Below are positions 51,513-60,763 of a stretch of DNA of 64,000 nt, piece by piece. This DNA is from Dryocola sp036489025. Its GTDB lineage: Bacteria; Pseudomonadota; Gammaproteobacteria; Enterobacterales; Enterobacteriaceae. The stretch lies in NCBI GenBank assembly GCA_036489025.1, contig DASXGN010000004.1:62001-126000 (forward strand), written 5' to 3'. Position numbers and translations under genes: made by a program. How positions within the stretch are numbered: the stretch's first letter is position 1; every line of letters starts with the position of its first letter. The notes under the pieces were generated by a model. The model ran no database searches. It was not told where the DNA came from and saw nothing but the letters and a program-made list of their open reading frames with translations.

Positions 51513-52403
51513 ATGAGCGACTTCACTACCCTCTTGCAGCAGGGCAACGCGTGGATCTTCATCCCCAGCGCGATCCTGCTTGGCGCACTGCACGGCCTTG
51601 AGCCTGGACATTCCAAAACGATGATGGCGGCCTTTATCGTCGCGGTTCGCGGGACTTTAAAGCAGGCGATATTGCTCGGGCTGGCCGCCACGGTTTCCCA
51701 TACGGCGGTCGTCTGGGCCATTGCGATGGCGGGGATGTGGTTTGGTAAAGGCTGGGACGTTCACACCAGCGAGCCGTATTTCCAGCTCGTTTCAGCGGCG
51801 TTAATTCTGGCGATCGCCTTCTGGATGCTGTGGCGAACCTGGCAGGATCGCAAGGGTGCGCATCGTCACCATCACGGTCACGGGCATAGCCACGATCGTC
51901 CTCATGAGCGTTCCCGTCTTCACGCCGCCCCGCAGCGTTCGGTTCATCAACCGGCTGTCCGCCCGGCGCAGATCCATTTTACTACGCTGCGTCCGGTCGT
52001 TGCGCTGAGCGAAAATGAGTATCAGGACGCCCACGAGCGAGCGCACGCCGAGCAAATTAGCCAGCGGTTTGACGGGCGTGAGGTTACCACCGGCCAGATC
52101 GTTATCTTCGGCCTGACCGGTGGGCTGATCCCCTGCCCGGCGTCGATCACTATTCTGCTGATCTGTTTGCAGCTTAAACATTTTGCCCTCGGCGCGGCGC
52201 TGGTGCTGAGCTTTAGCGTGGGTCTCGCCCTGACGCTCGTGGCTTCAGGCGCGCTTGCGGCGCTCAGCGTGCGCCACGTGGCGAAGCGCTGGAAGGGCTT
52301 TGGGTCGCTCTCACGGAACGCGCCATTTTTCTCAAGCGGACTGATTATCCTGGTCGGTCTTTATATGGCATGGCACGGAATCAGCGGGCTACTTGACGCC
52401 TAA
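51513..52403 (+). CDS. rcnA: Nickel/cobalt efflux protein RcnA
   Basis: An inner-membrane exporter of Ni2+ and Co2+, 296 residues, with six predicted helices. The motif HGLEPGHSKTMMAAF in helix 2, a His-rich cytoplasmic loop (HRHHHGHGHSHDRPHERSRLH, near 113-134) and GLTGGLIPCPASITILLICLQ are diagnostic. It is controlled by RcnR through the divergent intergenic region. Its 3' end overlaps norR by 15 bases on the opposite strand. Confidence 0.94.
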   Translation: MSDFTTLLQQGNAWIFIPSAILLGALHGLEPGHSKTMMAAFIVAVRGTLKQAILLGLAATVSHTAVVWAIAMAGMWFGKGWDVHTSEPYFQLVSAALILAIAFWMLWRTWQDRKGAHRHHHGHGHSHDRPHERSRLHAAPQRSVHQPAVRPAQIHFTTLRPVVALSENEYQDAHERAHAEQISQRFDGREVTTGQIVIFGLTGGLIPCPASITILLICLQLKHFALGAALVLSFSVGLALTLVASGALAALSVRHVAKRWKGFGSLSRNAPFFSSGLIILVGLYMAWHGISGLLDA

Positions 52404-53903
52404 ACGTTTCGCCAGCCGGTGCAGGTTCGCCACGTCGAGCTGGAGCTGGCGAGCGCTTGCCGCCCAGTTCCCCGCGTTGGCATCCAGCGCCTGAACGATA
52501 ATCTCCCGCTGGAAATCGTCCGTTGCAGCCCGCAGGTTGTCCACCGCCGGGAGGCTTTTAGCCAACGCCGGCGTGCTTTTTTGCTCCCCGTCCGCCAGCT
52601 GGAAATGCTGCGGCTGGAGCAGGAGCTCTCCGTCAGGATGTCCGGCTCGGGCCAGCACTATCGCGCGATAAATGGCGTGTTCAAGCTCGCGGATATTGCC
52701 CGGCCAGCCATAGCGGCGCAGCAGCTCGCGCGCGCCGTCGCCCAGCACCACCTGCTTAAGCCCCATTTTGACGCGGCTTTGCTCGCAGAAAAATCCCGCC
52801 AGCAGCGTAATATCATCGCCGCGTTCCCGCAGGGGCGGCACATGTAAAGGAAAGACGCTCAGGCGGTGGAACAGATCGGAGCGAAACTGGCCGTCGAGCA
52901 CGTGCTGCTTGAGGTCGCGGTTCGTCGCCGCCAGCACCCTCACATTCACGCGCTGGCTGTTGTCGTCGCCGACCCGCTGAATATCCCCGTACTGCAAAAC
53001 GCGCAGCAGCTTGGCCTGTAAAGTCAGCGGCAGCTCGCCGATTTCATCGAGGAACAGCGTGCCGTTGTCCGCCATTTCAAACTTGCCGATGCGGTGATGA
53101 ATGGCCCCGGTAAACGCGCCTTTAACGTGCCCAAACAGCTCGCTTTCCGCCACGCTTTCAGGCAGCGCCGCACAGTTCAGATAGACCAGCGGGTTCGCTG
53201 CGCGGGCCGATCCGCTATGAATGGCGCGCGCCACCAGCTCTTTGCCCACGCCGGTTTCACCGGTGATCAGCACGTTCAGATCCGATCCCGCGACAATCTC
53301 AATTTCTTTTTTAAGCTGCTCGATGCCGCTGGACAGGCCGACCATCTCCGTTCCGCCGCTTTTCGCCGCGACGGGCGTGGCGGCAGCCGAAGGCGTCTGG
53401 TTTTCAAGCTGTTCCATAAGCAGAGCGTTGTTCAGCGCCCCGGCGGCCAGCACGCTGATTAACCGCAGCTCTTCATCGCTGAAGTTATCGAACTGTGCGG
53501 GGTCCATCCCGTCGACGGTTAGCGCGCCAATCAGGTTCTGATCGGCAAACAGCGGCAGGCCCAGGCAGGCGTGAACTTTCAAATCACCGTGATGGGGAAT
53601 CAGCCCGTCGTAAGGATCGGGCAGCTCGCTGTCGGCAGGGAAACGCACCACGTCGCCCGCGCGGGCAATGGCCTCAAGGCGCGGATGTGCATCCAGCGCA
53701 AAGCGCCGCCCGAGCACGTCCTGCGCCAGCCCATCGATAGCCAGCGGACGAAACTGCCGCGACTCGTAGCGCAGCAGCGCCGTGGCATCGCCTCCCAGAA
53801 GCTGGCGCAGGGTGCGAATCACGCGGGCAAAACGATCCTGATGGGAGATACCGCTTTGCAGCTCGATGGCAATGCTGGCGAGTGAAGTGATGGACAGGCT
53901 CAT
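52389..53903 (-). CDS. norR: Nitric-oxide-sensing sigma-54 activator NorR
   Basis: A 504-residue bacterial enhancer-binding protein (E. coli NorR 504). An N-terminal GAF domain that binds NO through a mono-iron site (about 1-170), an AAA+ domain with Walker A GETGVGKE, the sigma-54 contact loop GAFTGA, and Walker B LFLDEIGE (about 190-430), and a Fis-type HTH at the C-terminus (DANAGNWAASARQLQLDVANLHRLAKRLG). It is divergent from norVW, whose promoter region holds three NorR sites. Confidence 0.95.
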   Translation of the reverse strand: MSLSITSLASIAIELQSGISHQDRFARVIRTLRQLLGGDATALLRYESRQFRPLAIDGLAQDVLGRRFALDAHPRLEAIARAGDVVRFPADSELPDPYDGLIPHHGDLKVHACLGLPLFADQNLIGALTVDGMDPAQFDNFSDEELRLISVLAAGALNNALLMEQLENQTPSAAATPVAAKSGGTEMVGLSSGIEQLKKEIEIVAGSDLNVLITGETGVGKELVARAIHSGSARAANPLVYLNCAALPESVAESELFGHVKGAFTGAIHHRIGKFEMADNGTLFLDEIGELPLTLQAKLLRVLQYGDIQRVGDDNSQRVNVRVLAATNRDLKQHVLDGQFRSDLFHRLSVFPLHVPPLRERGDDITLLAGFFCEQSRVKMGLKQVVLGDGARELLRRYGWPGNIRELEHAIYRAIVLARAGHPDGELLLQPQHFQLADGEQKSTPALAKSLPAVDNLRAATDDFQREIIVQALDANAGNWAASARQLQLDVANLHRLAKRLGVK

Positions 53904-53946
53904 GAGCGGGCTCCTTAGGATGGACGGTCAAGCCTACTCTGGAGTA

Positions 53947-54001
53947 GTCAAATTGACAATCACATTGTCAAAAAGACAAAAATTAACATTGTCATTTTGA
54001 C
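53947..54001. promoter_or_regulatory. Three NorR binding sites
   Basis: GTCAAATTGAC (53947-53957), GTCAAAAAGAC (53967-53977) and GTCATTTTGAC (53991-54001) match the NorR consensus GT-N7-AC core. Three such enhancer sites are required for NorR hexamer activation in E. coli. Confidence 0.92.
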
Positions 54002-54055
54002 ATTAACAGACGCAACGCAAATAAGTTAATTCAATAATATCAATTAATTAAAAAG

Positions 54056-54072
54056 TTGGCACAACACCTGCA
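54056..54072 (+). promoter_or_regulatory. Sigma-54 promoter of norVW
   Basis: TTGGCAC (54056-54062) and CTGCA (54068-54072) give the GG-N10-GC spacing of an RpoN promoter, 55-60 bp downstream of the last NorR site and about 50 bp before norV. Confidence 0.92.
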
Positions 54073-54122
54073 ATAAGAATAACACGAGCACTATTTATTT
54101 TATTTTATTGAGGTTCTGGCTA

Positions 54123-55568
54123 ATGGCTATTCAGGTTAAAAACAACATTCAGTGGGTTGGACAACGTGACTGGGAAGTGCGTGATTTTCACGGGACAGAA
54201 TACAAAACCCTCAAGGGCAGCAGCTATAACAGCTACCTGATCCGCGAAGAAAAAACCGTTTTGATTGATACCGTCGATCACAAGTTCAGCCGTGAATTTG
54301 TGCAGAACCTTGCCGCTGAAATCGACCTTAACACGCTGGACTACATCATCATCAACCACGCGGAAGAAGATCACGCCGGGGCGCTGACCGAGCTGATGTC
54401 ACGCATTCCGAATACGCCAATTTACTGCACCGCCAACGGCGTGGATTCCATCAACGGCCATCACCACCACCCGGAATGGAACTTCAACATCGTTAAAACC
54501 GGCGACAGCCTGGACATTGGCAACGGCAAACAGCTGATCTTCGTGGAAACCCCGATGCTGCACTGGCCGGACAGCATGATGACCTACATGACCGGCGACG
54601 CGGTGCTGTTCAGCAACGACGCCTTCGGCCAGCACTACTGCGACGAACACCTGTTTAACGATGAGGTGGATCAGACGGAACTGTTCGAACAGTGCCAGCG
54701 TTATTATGCCAACATCCTGACGCCGTTCAGCCGCCTGGTGACGCCAAAAATCACCGAGATCCTCGGCTTTAACCTGCCGGTCGACATGATCGCCACCTCT
54801 CACGGCGTGGTATGGCGCGATAACCCAACGCAAATCGTTGAGCTGTATCTGAAATGGGCCGCTGACTACCAGGAAGATCGCATCACCCTCTTCTACGACA
54901 CTATGTCCAACAACACCCGCATGATGGCCGACGCCATCGCGCAGGGCATTAACGAAACCGACCCTCGCGTGGCGGTAAAAATCTTTAACGTTGCCCGCAG
55001 CGATAAAAACGAAATTCTGACCAACGCCTTCCGTTCTAAAGGCGTGCTGGTTGGGACTTCCACCATGAACAACGTGATGATGCCGAAAATTGCCGGCCTG
55101 GTCGAAGAAATTACCGGCCTGCGCTTCCGCAACAAGCGCGCCAGCGCCTTTGGTTCACACGGCTGGAGCGGCGGCGCGGTTGACCGTCTGTCCACTCGCT
55201 TACAGGATGCGGGTTTCGAAATGTCCCTGAGCCTGAAGGCGAAGTGGCGTCCGGACGTTGACGCGCTGGAACTGTGCCGCGAACACGGCCGGGAAATTGC
55301 TCGCCAGTGGGCGTTAACGCCGCTGCCAGCGGCAAACGTAGCCGCTGCCGCGCCGCAGGAAGCCGCCAGCGAAGCGAAAAGCTGCGCCGACCTCGGCCCG
55401 CGTATGCAGTGCAGCGTTTGCCAGTGGATCTACGATCCGGCAACCGGCGAGCCGATGCAGGGCGTAGAAGCGGGCACCGCCTGGAGCGACGTGCCGGACA
55501 CCTTCCTGTGCCCGGAATGCTCACTGGGTAAAGACGTCTTTGACGTGCTGGCTACGGAGGCAAAATGA
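54123..55568 (+). CDS. norV: Anaerobic NO reductase flavorubredoxin NorV
   Basis: A cytoplasmic enzyme that reduces NO to N2O. It has 481 residues (E. coli 479). The N-terminal metallo-beta-lactamase domain holds the di-iron ligands HAEEDH (H79, E81, D83), LHWPD (H147) and DAFGQ (D166); the flavodoxin domain (about 254-395) includes DTMSNNTRMMADAI and GTSTMNN; the C-terminal rubredoxin domain has CSVC and CPEC (near 430-463). Start at 54123 with gagg; a longer in-frame start at 54108 is not conserved. It overlaps norW by ATGA. Confidence 0.96.
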   Translation: MAIQVKNNIQWVGQRDWEVRDFHGTEYKTLKGSSYNSYLIREEKTVLIDTVDHKFSREFVQNLAAEIDLNTLDYIIINHAEEDHAGALTELMSRIPNTPIYCTANGVDSINGHHHHPEWNFNIVKTGDSLDIGNGKQLIFVETPMLHWPDSMMTYMTGDAVLFSNDAFGQHYCDEHLFNDEVDQTELFEQCQRYYANILTPFSRLVTPKITEILGFNLPVDMIATSHGVVWRDNPTQIVELYLKWAADYQEDRITLFYDTMSNNTRMMADAIAQGINETDPRVAVKIFNVARSDKNEILTNAFRSKGVLVGTSTMNNVMMPKIAGLVEEITGLRFRNKRASAFGSHGWSGGAVDRLSTRLQDAGFEMSLSLKAKWRPDVDALELCREHGREIARQWALTPLPAANVAAAAPQEAASEAKSCADLGPRMQCSVCQWIYDPATGEPMQGVEAGTAWSDVPDTFLCPECSLGKDVFDVLATEAK

Positions 55569-56698
55569 GCGCAGGCATTGTGATTATCGGCTCGGGCTTT
55601 GCCGCCCGCCAGCTGGTAAAAAACATCCGCAAGCACGACGGCGAGGTGCCGATTCGCCTGATTGCCGCCGACAGCATGGACGAATATAACAAGCCCGATT
55701 TGAGCCACGTGATAAGCCTGAATCAGCGGGCCGACGAGATGACCCGGCAGCGCGCCGGGGAGTTTGCCGAACAGTTTAACCTGACGCTAAACGCCAATAC
55801 CTGGGTATCGGATATCGATACTCAGAACCGCCAGGTGAAATGCGGGGATAAACAGTGGCCGTACGACAAGCTGGTGCTGGCGACCGGTTCAAGCGCGGTG
55901 CTGCCGCCGATCCCCGGCAAAGAGCTGATGCTGACGCTGAACAGCCAGCAGGAGTATCTGGCCTGTGAATCCACGCTGAGGGACGCCCGTCGGGTGATGA
56001 TCCTCGGCGGGGGACTGATCGGCAGCGAGCTGGCGATGGACTTCTGCCGCGCCGGCAAACAGGTGGTGCTGGTGGATAACGCCTCCAGCCTGCTGTCCTC
56101 GCTGATGCCGCCGGAAGCCAGCGGCCGCCTGCAACACAGGCTCAACCAGATGGGCGTTGAGCTGCTGTTCAACCAGCGCCTCGAATCGCTAACCAAAACG
56201 CCGCAGGGCATTAACGCGGCGCTGAGCAACGGGCGAATCGTTGGCGTTGACGCGGTGGTCGCCGCCATCGGCCTGCGTCCGAACGTGGGCCTGGCGCAGC
56301 ATGCGGGTCTTGGCGTAAAACGTGGGATTCAGGTTAATCGCCAGCTTCAGACGTCAGATACGAACGTATATGCGCTGGGCGACTGCGCGGAAATCGACGG
56401 CAAAGTGCTGCCGTTCCTGCAGCCAATCCAGTTCAGCGCCATGACGCTTGCGAAAAACCTGCTGGGCGCGACCGACGGCCTGACCCTGCCGGCGATGCTG
56501 GTGAAGGTGAAAACGCCGGAGCTGCCGCTGCATCTGGCGGGCGAAACCCAGCGGACGGATCTGCGCTGGCAGATTTCCGCCGAGCCGGAAGGGCTTATCG
56601 CGAAAGGTTACGATTCAGCGGAACAGCTGCGGGCATTTATCGTCAGTGAAGCGCACATGAAGCAGGCTTTCGGGCTGCTCAGAGAGTTGCAGCTTTAG
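55565..56698 (+). CDS. norW: Flavorubredoxin reductase NorW
   Basis: An FAD-dependent NADH oxidoreductase that passes electrons to the rubredoxin domain of NorV. It has 377 residues (E. coli 377). FAD site IVIIGSGFAARQLVKNIR at the N-terminus, NADH site RVMILGGGLIGSELAMDF near 144, and the C-terminal FAD motif VYALGDCAEIDG near 270. Its ATG overlaps the norV stop. It converges on ybaA. Confidence 0.95.
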   Translation: MSAGIVIIGSGFAARQLVKNIRKHDGEVPIRLIAADSMDEYNKPDLSHVISLNQRADEMTRQRAGEFAEQFNLTLNANTWVSDIDTQNRQVKCGDKQWPYDKLVLATGSSAVLPPIPGKELMLTLNSQQEYLACESTLRDARRVMILGGGLIGSELAMDFCRAGKQVVLVDNASSLLSSLMPPEASGRLQHRLNQMGVELLFNQRLESLTKTPQGINAALSNGRIVGVDAVVAAIGLRPNVGLAQHAGLGVKRGIQVNRQLQTSDTNVYALGDCAEIDGKVLPFLQPIQFSAMTLAKNLLGATDGLTLPAMLVKVKTPELPLHLAGETQRTDLRWQISAEPEGLIAKGYDSAEQLRAFIVSEAHMKQAFGLLRELQL

Positions 56699-56707
56699 TC
56701 CTCGCAT

Positions 56708-56730
56708 CCTCTCTCCCTCGTGGAGAGAGG
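56708..56730. repeat. CCTCTCTCC/GGAGAGAGG hairpin, copy 3
   Basis: A 9-bp perfect stem with a 5-base loop between the convergent norW and ybaA genes; third member of the hairpin family at 5702 and 10784. Confidence 0.65.
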
Positions 56731-56744
56731 AATTATTGACCGCT

Positions 56745-57098
56745 TCACACATCAAGCAGCGGCGAAAATCCGCCGTAAATCATCCTCTTGCCGTCAAAAG
56801 CCATCGATTCACCAAACGCTTTCATGCGCGGATCTGACATCAGCTTCGCGTTCGCCTCGTCGCGCACTTCTTTAGACGGATATTCAATCCAGCTGAACAC
56901 CACCTCTTCATCATCGGTAGCTTTTACCGCCATGCGGAAATCGGTGAGCTTACCGTCGGGCACGTCTTCCGCCCAGCACTCCACAATGCGCAGCGCGCCG
57001 AACTCCTTAAACAGCGGTGCCGCTTTGGCCGCCATCTGTCGGTACGCCTCTTTATTGGCGGCGGGAACCGCCACGACAAAACCATCGACATAACTCAT
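56745..57098 (-). CDS. ybaA: DUF1428 protein YbaA
   Basis: A 117-residue cytoplasmic protein (E. coli YbaA 117) with near-identical motifs MSYVDGFVVAVP, ECWAEDVPDGKLTDFRMAV and DPRMKAFGESMAFDGKRMIYGG. The fold is a ferredoxin-like dimeric alpha-beta barrel; function is unknown. In K-12 it lies directly 3' of ffs; here the ffs remnant is 4.6 kb away. Start at 57098 is preceded by ggagg; longer in-frame start rejected. Confidence 0.95.
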   Translation of the reverse strand: MSYVDGFVVAVPAANKEAYRQMAAKAAPLFKEFGALRIVECWAEDVPDGKLTDFRMAVKATDDEEVVFSWIEYPSKEVRDEANAKLMSDPRMKAFGESMAFDGKRMIYGGFSPLLDV

Positions 57099-57194
57099 TG
57101 CTAACCTCCACGGGATGGGGAGTACGGGCAGATAGTTTCCGCCCGTGATGATTACGCCAGATAAGTGTAGTGGCAAAGCCCACAGGCTGCCCGC

Positions 57195-58016
57195 TCAGAG
57201 TTTAAGCAGCATTTCGTACTGCGTGACGGGATCCTGAAGATAGCCGCAGCTTAGATACAGCGGCGCGACCTGCTCCGGAACGGAGCCTGCGGTGGAAAGC
57301 CCTGGGAAACGATCGCGGAGCAAAGTCAGCAGCTTTTTCGCCCGTCCTTTTCCACGCGCGGCGGGATCGACATACAGCATGCGCAGTTTCGGCTGCTGCG
57401 CGTTGGGGATAACCATCGCATAGGCCACGTCGTCCAGCACATAGGCTTTGCCGGGCAGCTTAAAGAGCGTCTCCGCCGCGCTCAGCCACGGCAGCCTTAG
57501 CCGGCCGTCGATCAGCATTTTTTTCGCCATCATCAGCGGATCGATTTCCAGCAGCTCGCCCGTCGGGCGACACGGCAGCGATCCCGCAGCGTGAAACCCT
57601 ACCAGCGTCTGCTGGCAAACAAATCCCATCCGTTGATAAAGCGCCAGCCCGCTATCGTTGCCGACGATGACTTCCAGCCACATTTGTCGGTCACCGCGCT
57701 CGCGGGCCTCGTCGATGAGCTGCTGCATAAACCGCTTGCCGTAACCCTGCCCCCGCAGCTCCGGGCGGATAGCGAAGGCCGCCAGACGGCTGGTTTGCCC
57801 GCGGCGGGTGATGACCGCCAGCGCTTTCGGCTCGCCGTCCTGAAGCCAGATTCTCGTGCCCGTCAGGCTGATATCCTCGGCGCTAAATCGCGTGGCGAAC
57901 GTCTCTCCGTCAATAGTAAACGGCACCAGATAGCCTTCGAAACAGTGCGAAAGGATCTGCGCCAGCTGATAGCTGTTCCAGCTGGCTGCGGTCTGACAGA
58001 TAAGCGGGCTGGTCAT
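57195..58016 (-). CDS. GNAT-family N-acetyltransferase (tandem GNAT)
   Basis: A 273-residue protein with two GNAT-type repeats. The first has the acetyl-CoA pyrophosphate loop RPELRGQGYGKRFMQQL (near 92-110) followed by LEVIVGNDSGLALYQRMGF; the second has VDPAARGKGRAKKLLTLL near 226 and a similar tail. Substrate is unknown. The ATG at 58016 is set by ggagg 5 bases upstream. Not part of the K-12 backbone here. Confidence 0.85.
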   Translation of the reverse strand: MTSPLICQTAASWNSYQLAQILSHCFEGYLVPFTIDGETFATRFSAEDISLTGTRIWLQDGEPKALAVITRRGQTSRLAAFAIRPELRGQGYGKRFMQQLIDEARERGDRQMWLEVIVGNDSGLALYQRMGFVCQQTLVGFHAAGSLPCRPTGELLEIDPLMMAKKMLIDGRLRLPWLSAAETLFKLPGKAYVLDDVAYAMVIPNAQQPKLRMLYVDPAARGKGRAKKLLTLLRDRFPGLSTAGSVPEQVAPLYLSCGYLQDPVTQYEMLLKL

Positions 58017-58068
58017 CGTTACCTCCCTGTCGGGTTTAGCTTTCAAAGGCTTAAAGCATAGCCTGCCG

Positions 58069-58686
58069 TCAGGGTAATACCGCAGGCTCTGGCAATGTTT
58101 TTTCCCGCCGCGCGGTCACGCGGAACCACGGCAGGCAAATCTGGATCAGCGGGCCGATGGCCAGAGCGTAAAATACGGTGCCTACGCCCACGGTGCCGCC
58201 CATTAGCCAGCCGGCACAAAGCACGGTAACTTCAATGGCGGTACGCACGCGGCGGACGGGCCAGCCGGTGCGGGCATTAATGCCGGTCATCAGGCCATCG
58301 CGCGGGCCGGAGCCGAAACCGGCGCCGATATACATGCCCGTTGCCAGCGCGTTAACCACCACCGCTGAAAACAGCAGCACGCTGCGGGCTACCAGCGATT
58401 CCAGCGGCGGCATCAGCGCCAGCGTCGCATCGGCCGCCAGGCCAAGTACGATAACGTTGCTGATGGTTCCCAGGCCCGGTTTCTGGCGCAGAGGGATCCA
58501 CAGCAGCAGCACCAGCGCTCCAACCAGAATCATCACCATGCCGATATTAAGCGAGAAAATCTTTGCCACGCCGAGGTGAAAGACATTCCAGGGATCGGCT
58601 CCCAGATCGGCACGTACAAACATCGCCGTCGAAACGCCGTAAAGAACCAGACCGATATAAAGCTGTATTAAGCGACGCGCCATCAT
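58069..58686 (-). CDS. YczE/YitT-type membrane protein
   Basis: A 205-residue inner-membrane protein with about five helices and the family motifs VRADLGADPWNVFHLGVAK and GAGFGSGPRDGLMTGI. YczE proteins are regularly encoded next to a MocR regulator (YczR), as here. Function is unknown; a Bacillus relative affects lipopeptide synthesis. It is divergent from the MocR gene with an 86-bp promoter region. Confidence 0.88.
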   Translation of the reverse strand: MMARRLIQLYIGLVLYGVSTAMFVRADLGADPWNVFHLGVAKIFSLNIGMVMILVGALVLLLWIPLRQKPGLGTISNVIVLGLAADATLALMPPLESLVARSVLLFSAVVVNALATGMYIGAGFGSGPRDGLMTGINARTGWPVRRVRTAIEVTVLCAGWLMGGTVGVGTVFYALAIGPLIQICLPWFRVTARREKTLPEPAVLP

Positions 58687-58772
58687 TTCTCTTTCTCCCT
58701 CACATCCGATGACTGGATTTTTAATGAAAATGGACTGAATATTAAGGTCCAGTTATCAAAAAGTGGACTGCT

Positions 58773-60200
58773 ATGGCACAGCGCAGAACGGGTACCGCCT
58801 CACTGATCAAACTGCTGGGAAACTGGCATCAGGATCTCCCCCGCACGCCGGTTTATCGCCAGCTGGCGGACGGTTTGCGGCTGTTGATTTTAGACGGCAG
58901 GCTGCCGCTGGAAAGTCGATTACCCGGCGAGCGCGAGCTGGCTGCGGCGCTGGGGGTAAGCCGAACCACCGTAGCCACGGCGCTGGCGCAGCTGCGTGAA
59001 GAGGGCTATCTGCTGAGCCGTCACGGTTCCGGTTCGACGGCCGTTTTGCCCGAGGGTACGGCTTCAGCTTCCCCCCTGCCCGACTCGTCTGCGCTACTCG
59101 ATCTTTCCACCGCCGCGTTGTCCGCCGGGCCAGAAATCCATCGGGCTTACACCAACGCGCTGATCGCGCTGCCGGAGCATTTGGGGTCGACGGGTTACGA
59201 CCAGCACGGTTTGCCGGAGCTGCGAGAGGTTATCGCCAGCCGCTATGCTGAACGAGGACTGCCAACAACGGCGGATCAAATTATGGTGGTTAACGGCGCG
59301 GTCAGCGGCTTCGGTCTGATCCTGCGGCTTTTGACCGGACCGGGAGACAGGGTGGTTATCGATCATCCCACTTATCCAATGGCGCTGGCGGCCATCAAAG
59401 GCGCATCCTGTCGCCCGGTGGGCGTTAGCCTGCCGGAAAACGGCTGGGATATCGACGGCCTTAGCGCCACCATCGCGCAAACTTCTCCCCGCCTGGCCTA
59501 CCTGCTGCCGGATTTTCACAATCCTACCGGCCGCTGCATGGATGCCCAAACCCGCGCCGCCGTTGCGAAAATCGCTGCACGTACCCACACCACTATCGTG
59601 GTGGACGAAACCATGATGGACTTATGGTTTGACGCTCCGCCGCCTCCGCCGCTGGCCGCTTTTGACGGCGCGGATAAAGTAATCACCCTCGGCTCCGCCG
59701 GAAAAAGCTTCTGGGGAGGGATACGTTTGGGATGGATAAGAGCTTCGTCACGGACCATCGCTTCATTACTTCAGGCGCGGGGCGCGATGGATCTGGGCAC
59801 CCCGGTGCTGGAGCAGCTTGCAACAATATCGCTGTTCAACGATGCAGAGAATTTTTTGCCCGAGCGACGGGAAATTTTACGCCAGCGGCGCGATGCCTGC
59901 GGCGAAGCCATCAGGGAATTATTCCCCGACTGGCGTGTGGCGCAGGCCGACGGCGGACTTTCCTGGTGGATTGAGCTGCCTAAGCCGCTGGCGAGCGCCT
60001 TTGCCGCCAGCGCGGAATCGATCGGCATCCGCATTGGCGCCGGCCCGCGTTTTGGCACCGAAGGCGCGTTTGAGCGCTATCTGCGTCTGCCCTTCACGCT
60101 GGAAACGGCGCAGATGCGCGGCGCCCTTGAACGCCTGCAGCCGCTGTGGCAGCAGCTTGCACAAACCAAACACGCGGCTTCCCGGAGCATGGTCGTTTAA
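58773..60200 (+). CDS. MocR-family PLP-dependent regulator (YczR-like)
   Basis: A 475-residue fusion: N-terminal GntR winged HTH (LADGLRLLILDGRLPLESRLPGERELAAALGVSRTTVATALAQL, about 28-90) and a fold-type I aminotransferase domain (about 120-460) with the presumed PLP Lys in LGSAGKSFWGGIRLGW (near 311). MocR regulators sense PLP or amino acids rather than catalyse. The intergenic region contains repeated TGGACT elements, likely its binding sites. The yczE-yczR pairing is a known recurrent module. Confidence 0.92.
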   Translation: MAQRRTGTASLIKLLGNWHQDLPRTPVYRQLADGLRLLILDGRLPLESRLPGERELAAALGVSRTTVATALAQLREEGYLLSRHGSGSTAVLPEGTASASPLPDSSALLDLSTAALSAGPEIHRAYTNALIALPEHLGSTGYDQHGLPELREVIASRYAERGLPTTADQIMVVNGAVSGFGLILRLLTGPGDRVVIDHPTYPMALAAIKGASCRPVGVSLPENGWDIDGLSATIAQTSPRLAYLLPDFHNPTGRCMDAQTRAAVAKIAARTHTTIVVDETMMDLWFDAPPPPPLAAFDGADKVITLGSAGKSFWGGIRLGWIRASSRTIASLLQARGAMDLGTPVLEQLATISLFNDAENFLPERREILRQRRDACGEAIRELFPDWRVAQADGGLSWWIELPKPLASAFAASAESIGIRIGAGPRFGTEGAFERYLRLPFTLETAQMRGALERLQPLWQQLAQTKHAASRSMVV

Positions 60201-60211
60201 CCGTTCCGTCC

Positions 60212-60658
60212 TTACAGCGGCGGCAGCCGCCTTTTCACCGGACTGCTTTTCACAATGGAGGTATTGCTCTGGGCATAGTCGGCCAGCTCGTCGAGGATGT
60301 CATCCAGCTGTTCGATGGAGCGAATAACCAGCCGCATCACAAAGCAGTCGTCGCCGGTAATTTTGTCACACTCGATGCACTGCGGAATGCCCTGAATCAG
60401 CTTTTCAACCTTATGCAACAGCCCCGGCAGAGGTTTAACGCGCACGATGGCCTGCAGGCTGTAGCCCAGCGCAGGGAGATGTGCGCTAAGCGTGTAGCCG
60501 TCAATCACGCCCCGCTCTTCAAGCCGCTTCAGGCGCTCGGCGGTACCTGGAGATGAAAGCCCAACCCGCGAGCTCAGCGCTTTCAAAGAAATGCGCGCGT
60601 CGGCGGTCAAAATCGAAAGAATGCTTCGGTCAATTTCATCCGGAAGGTATTCAGCCAT
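60212..60658 (-). CDS. Lrp/AsnC-family regulator
   Basis: A 148-residue protein: winged HTH (IDRSILSILTADARISLKALSSRVGLSSPGTAERLKRLEERGVIDGY, about 9-58) and a RAM effector domain (about 70-145) typical of feast/famine regulators that bind amino acids. It is divergent from an EamA-family exporter (105-bp gap), a common arrangement for regulator and amino-acid exporter. It is not Lrp, AsnC or DecR by sequence pattern. Confidence 0.9.
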   Translation of the reverse strand: MAEYLPDEIDRSILSILTADARISLKALSSRVGLSSPGTAERLKRLEERGVIDGYTLSAHLPALGYSLQAIVRVKPLPGLLHKVEKLIQGIPQCIECDKITGDDCFVMRLVIRSIEQLDDILDELADYAQSNTSIVKSSPVKRRLPPL

Positions 60659-60763
60659 TTTTCCCTCTGTATAAAAGGTAAATACATAATTTCACCTAAC
60701 TTTAGCACTTCATTGAGCCACCGACATTCGCCAGAATAAAGTTAAAAATTCAGGAGGTGAAAA

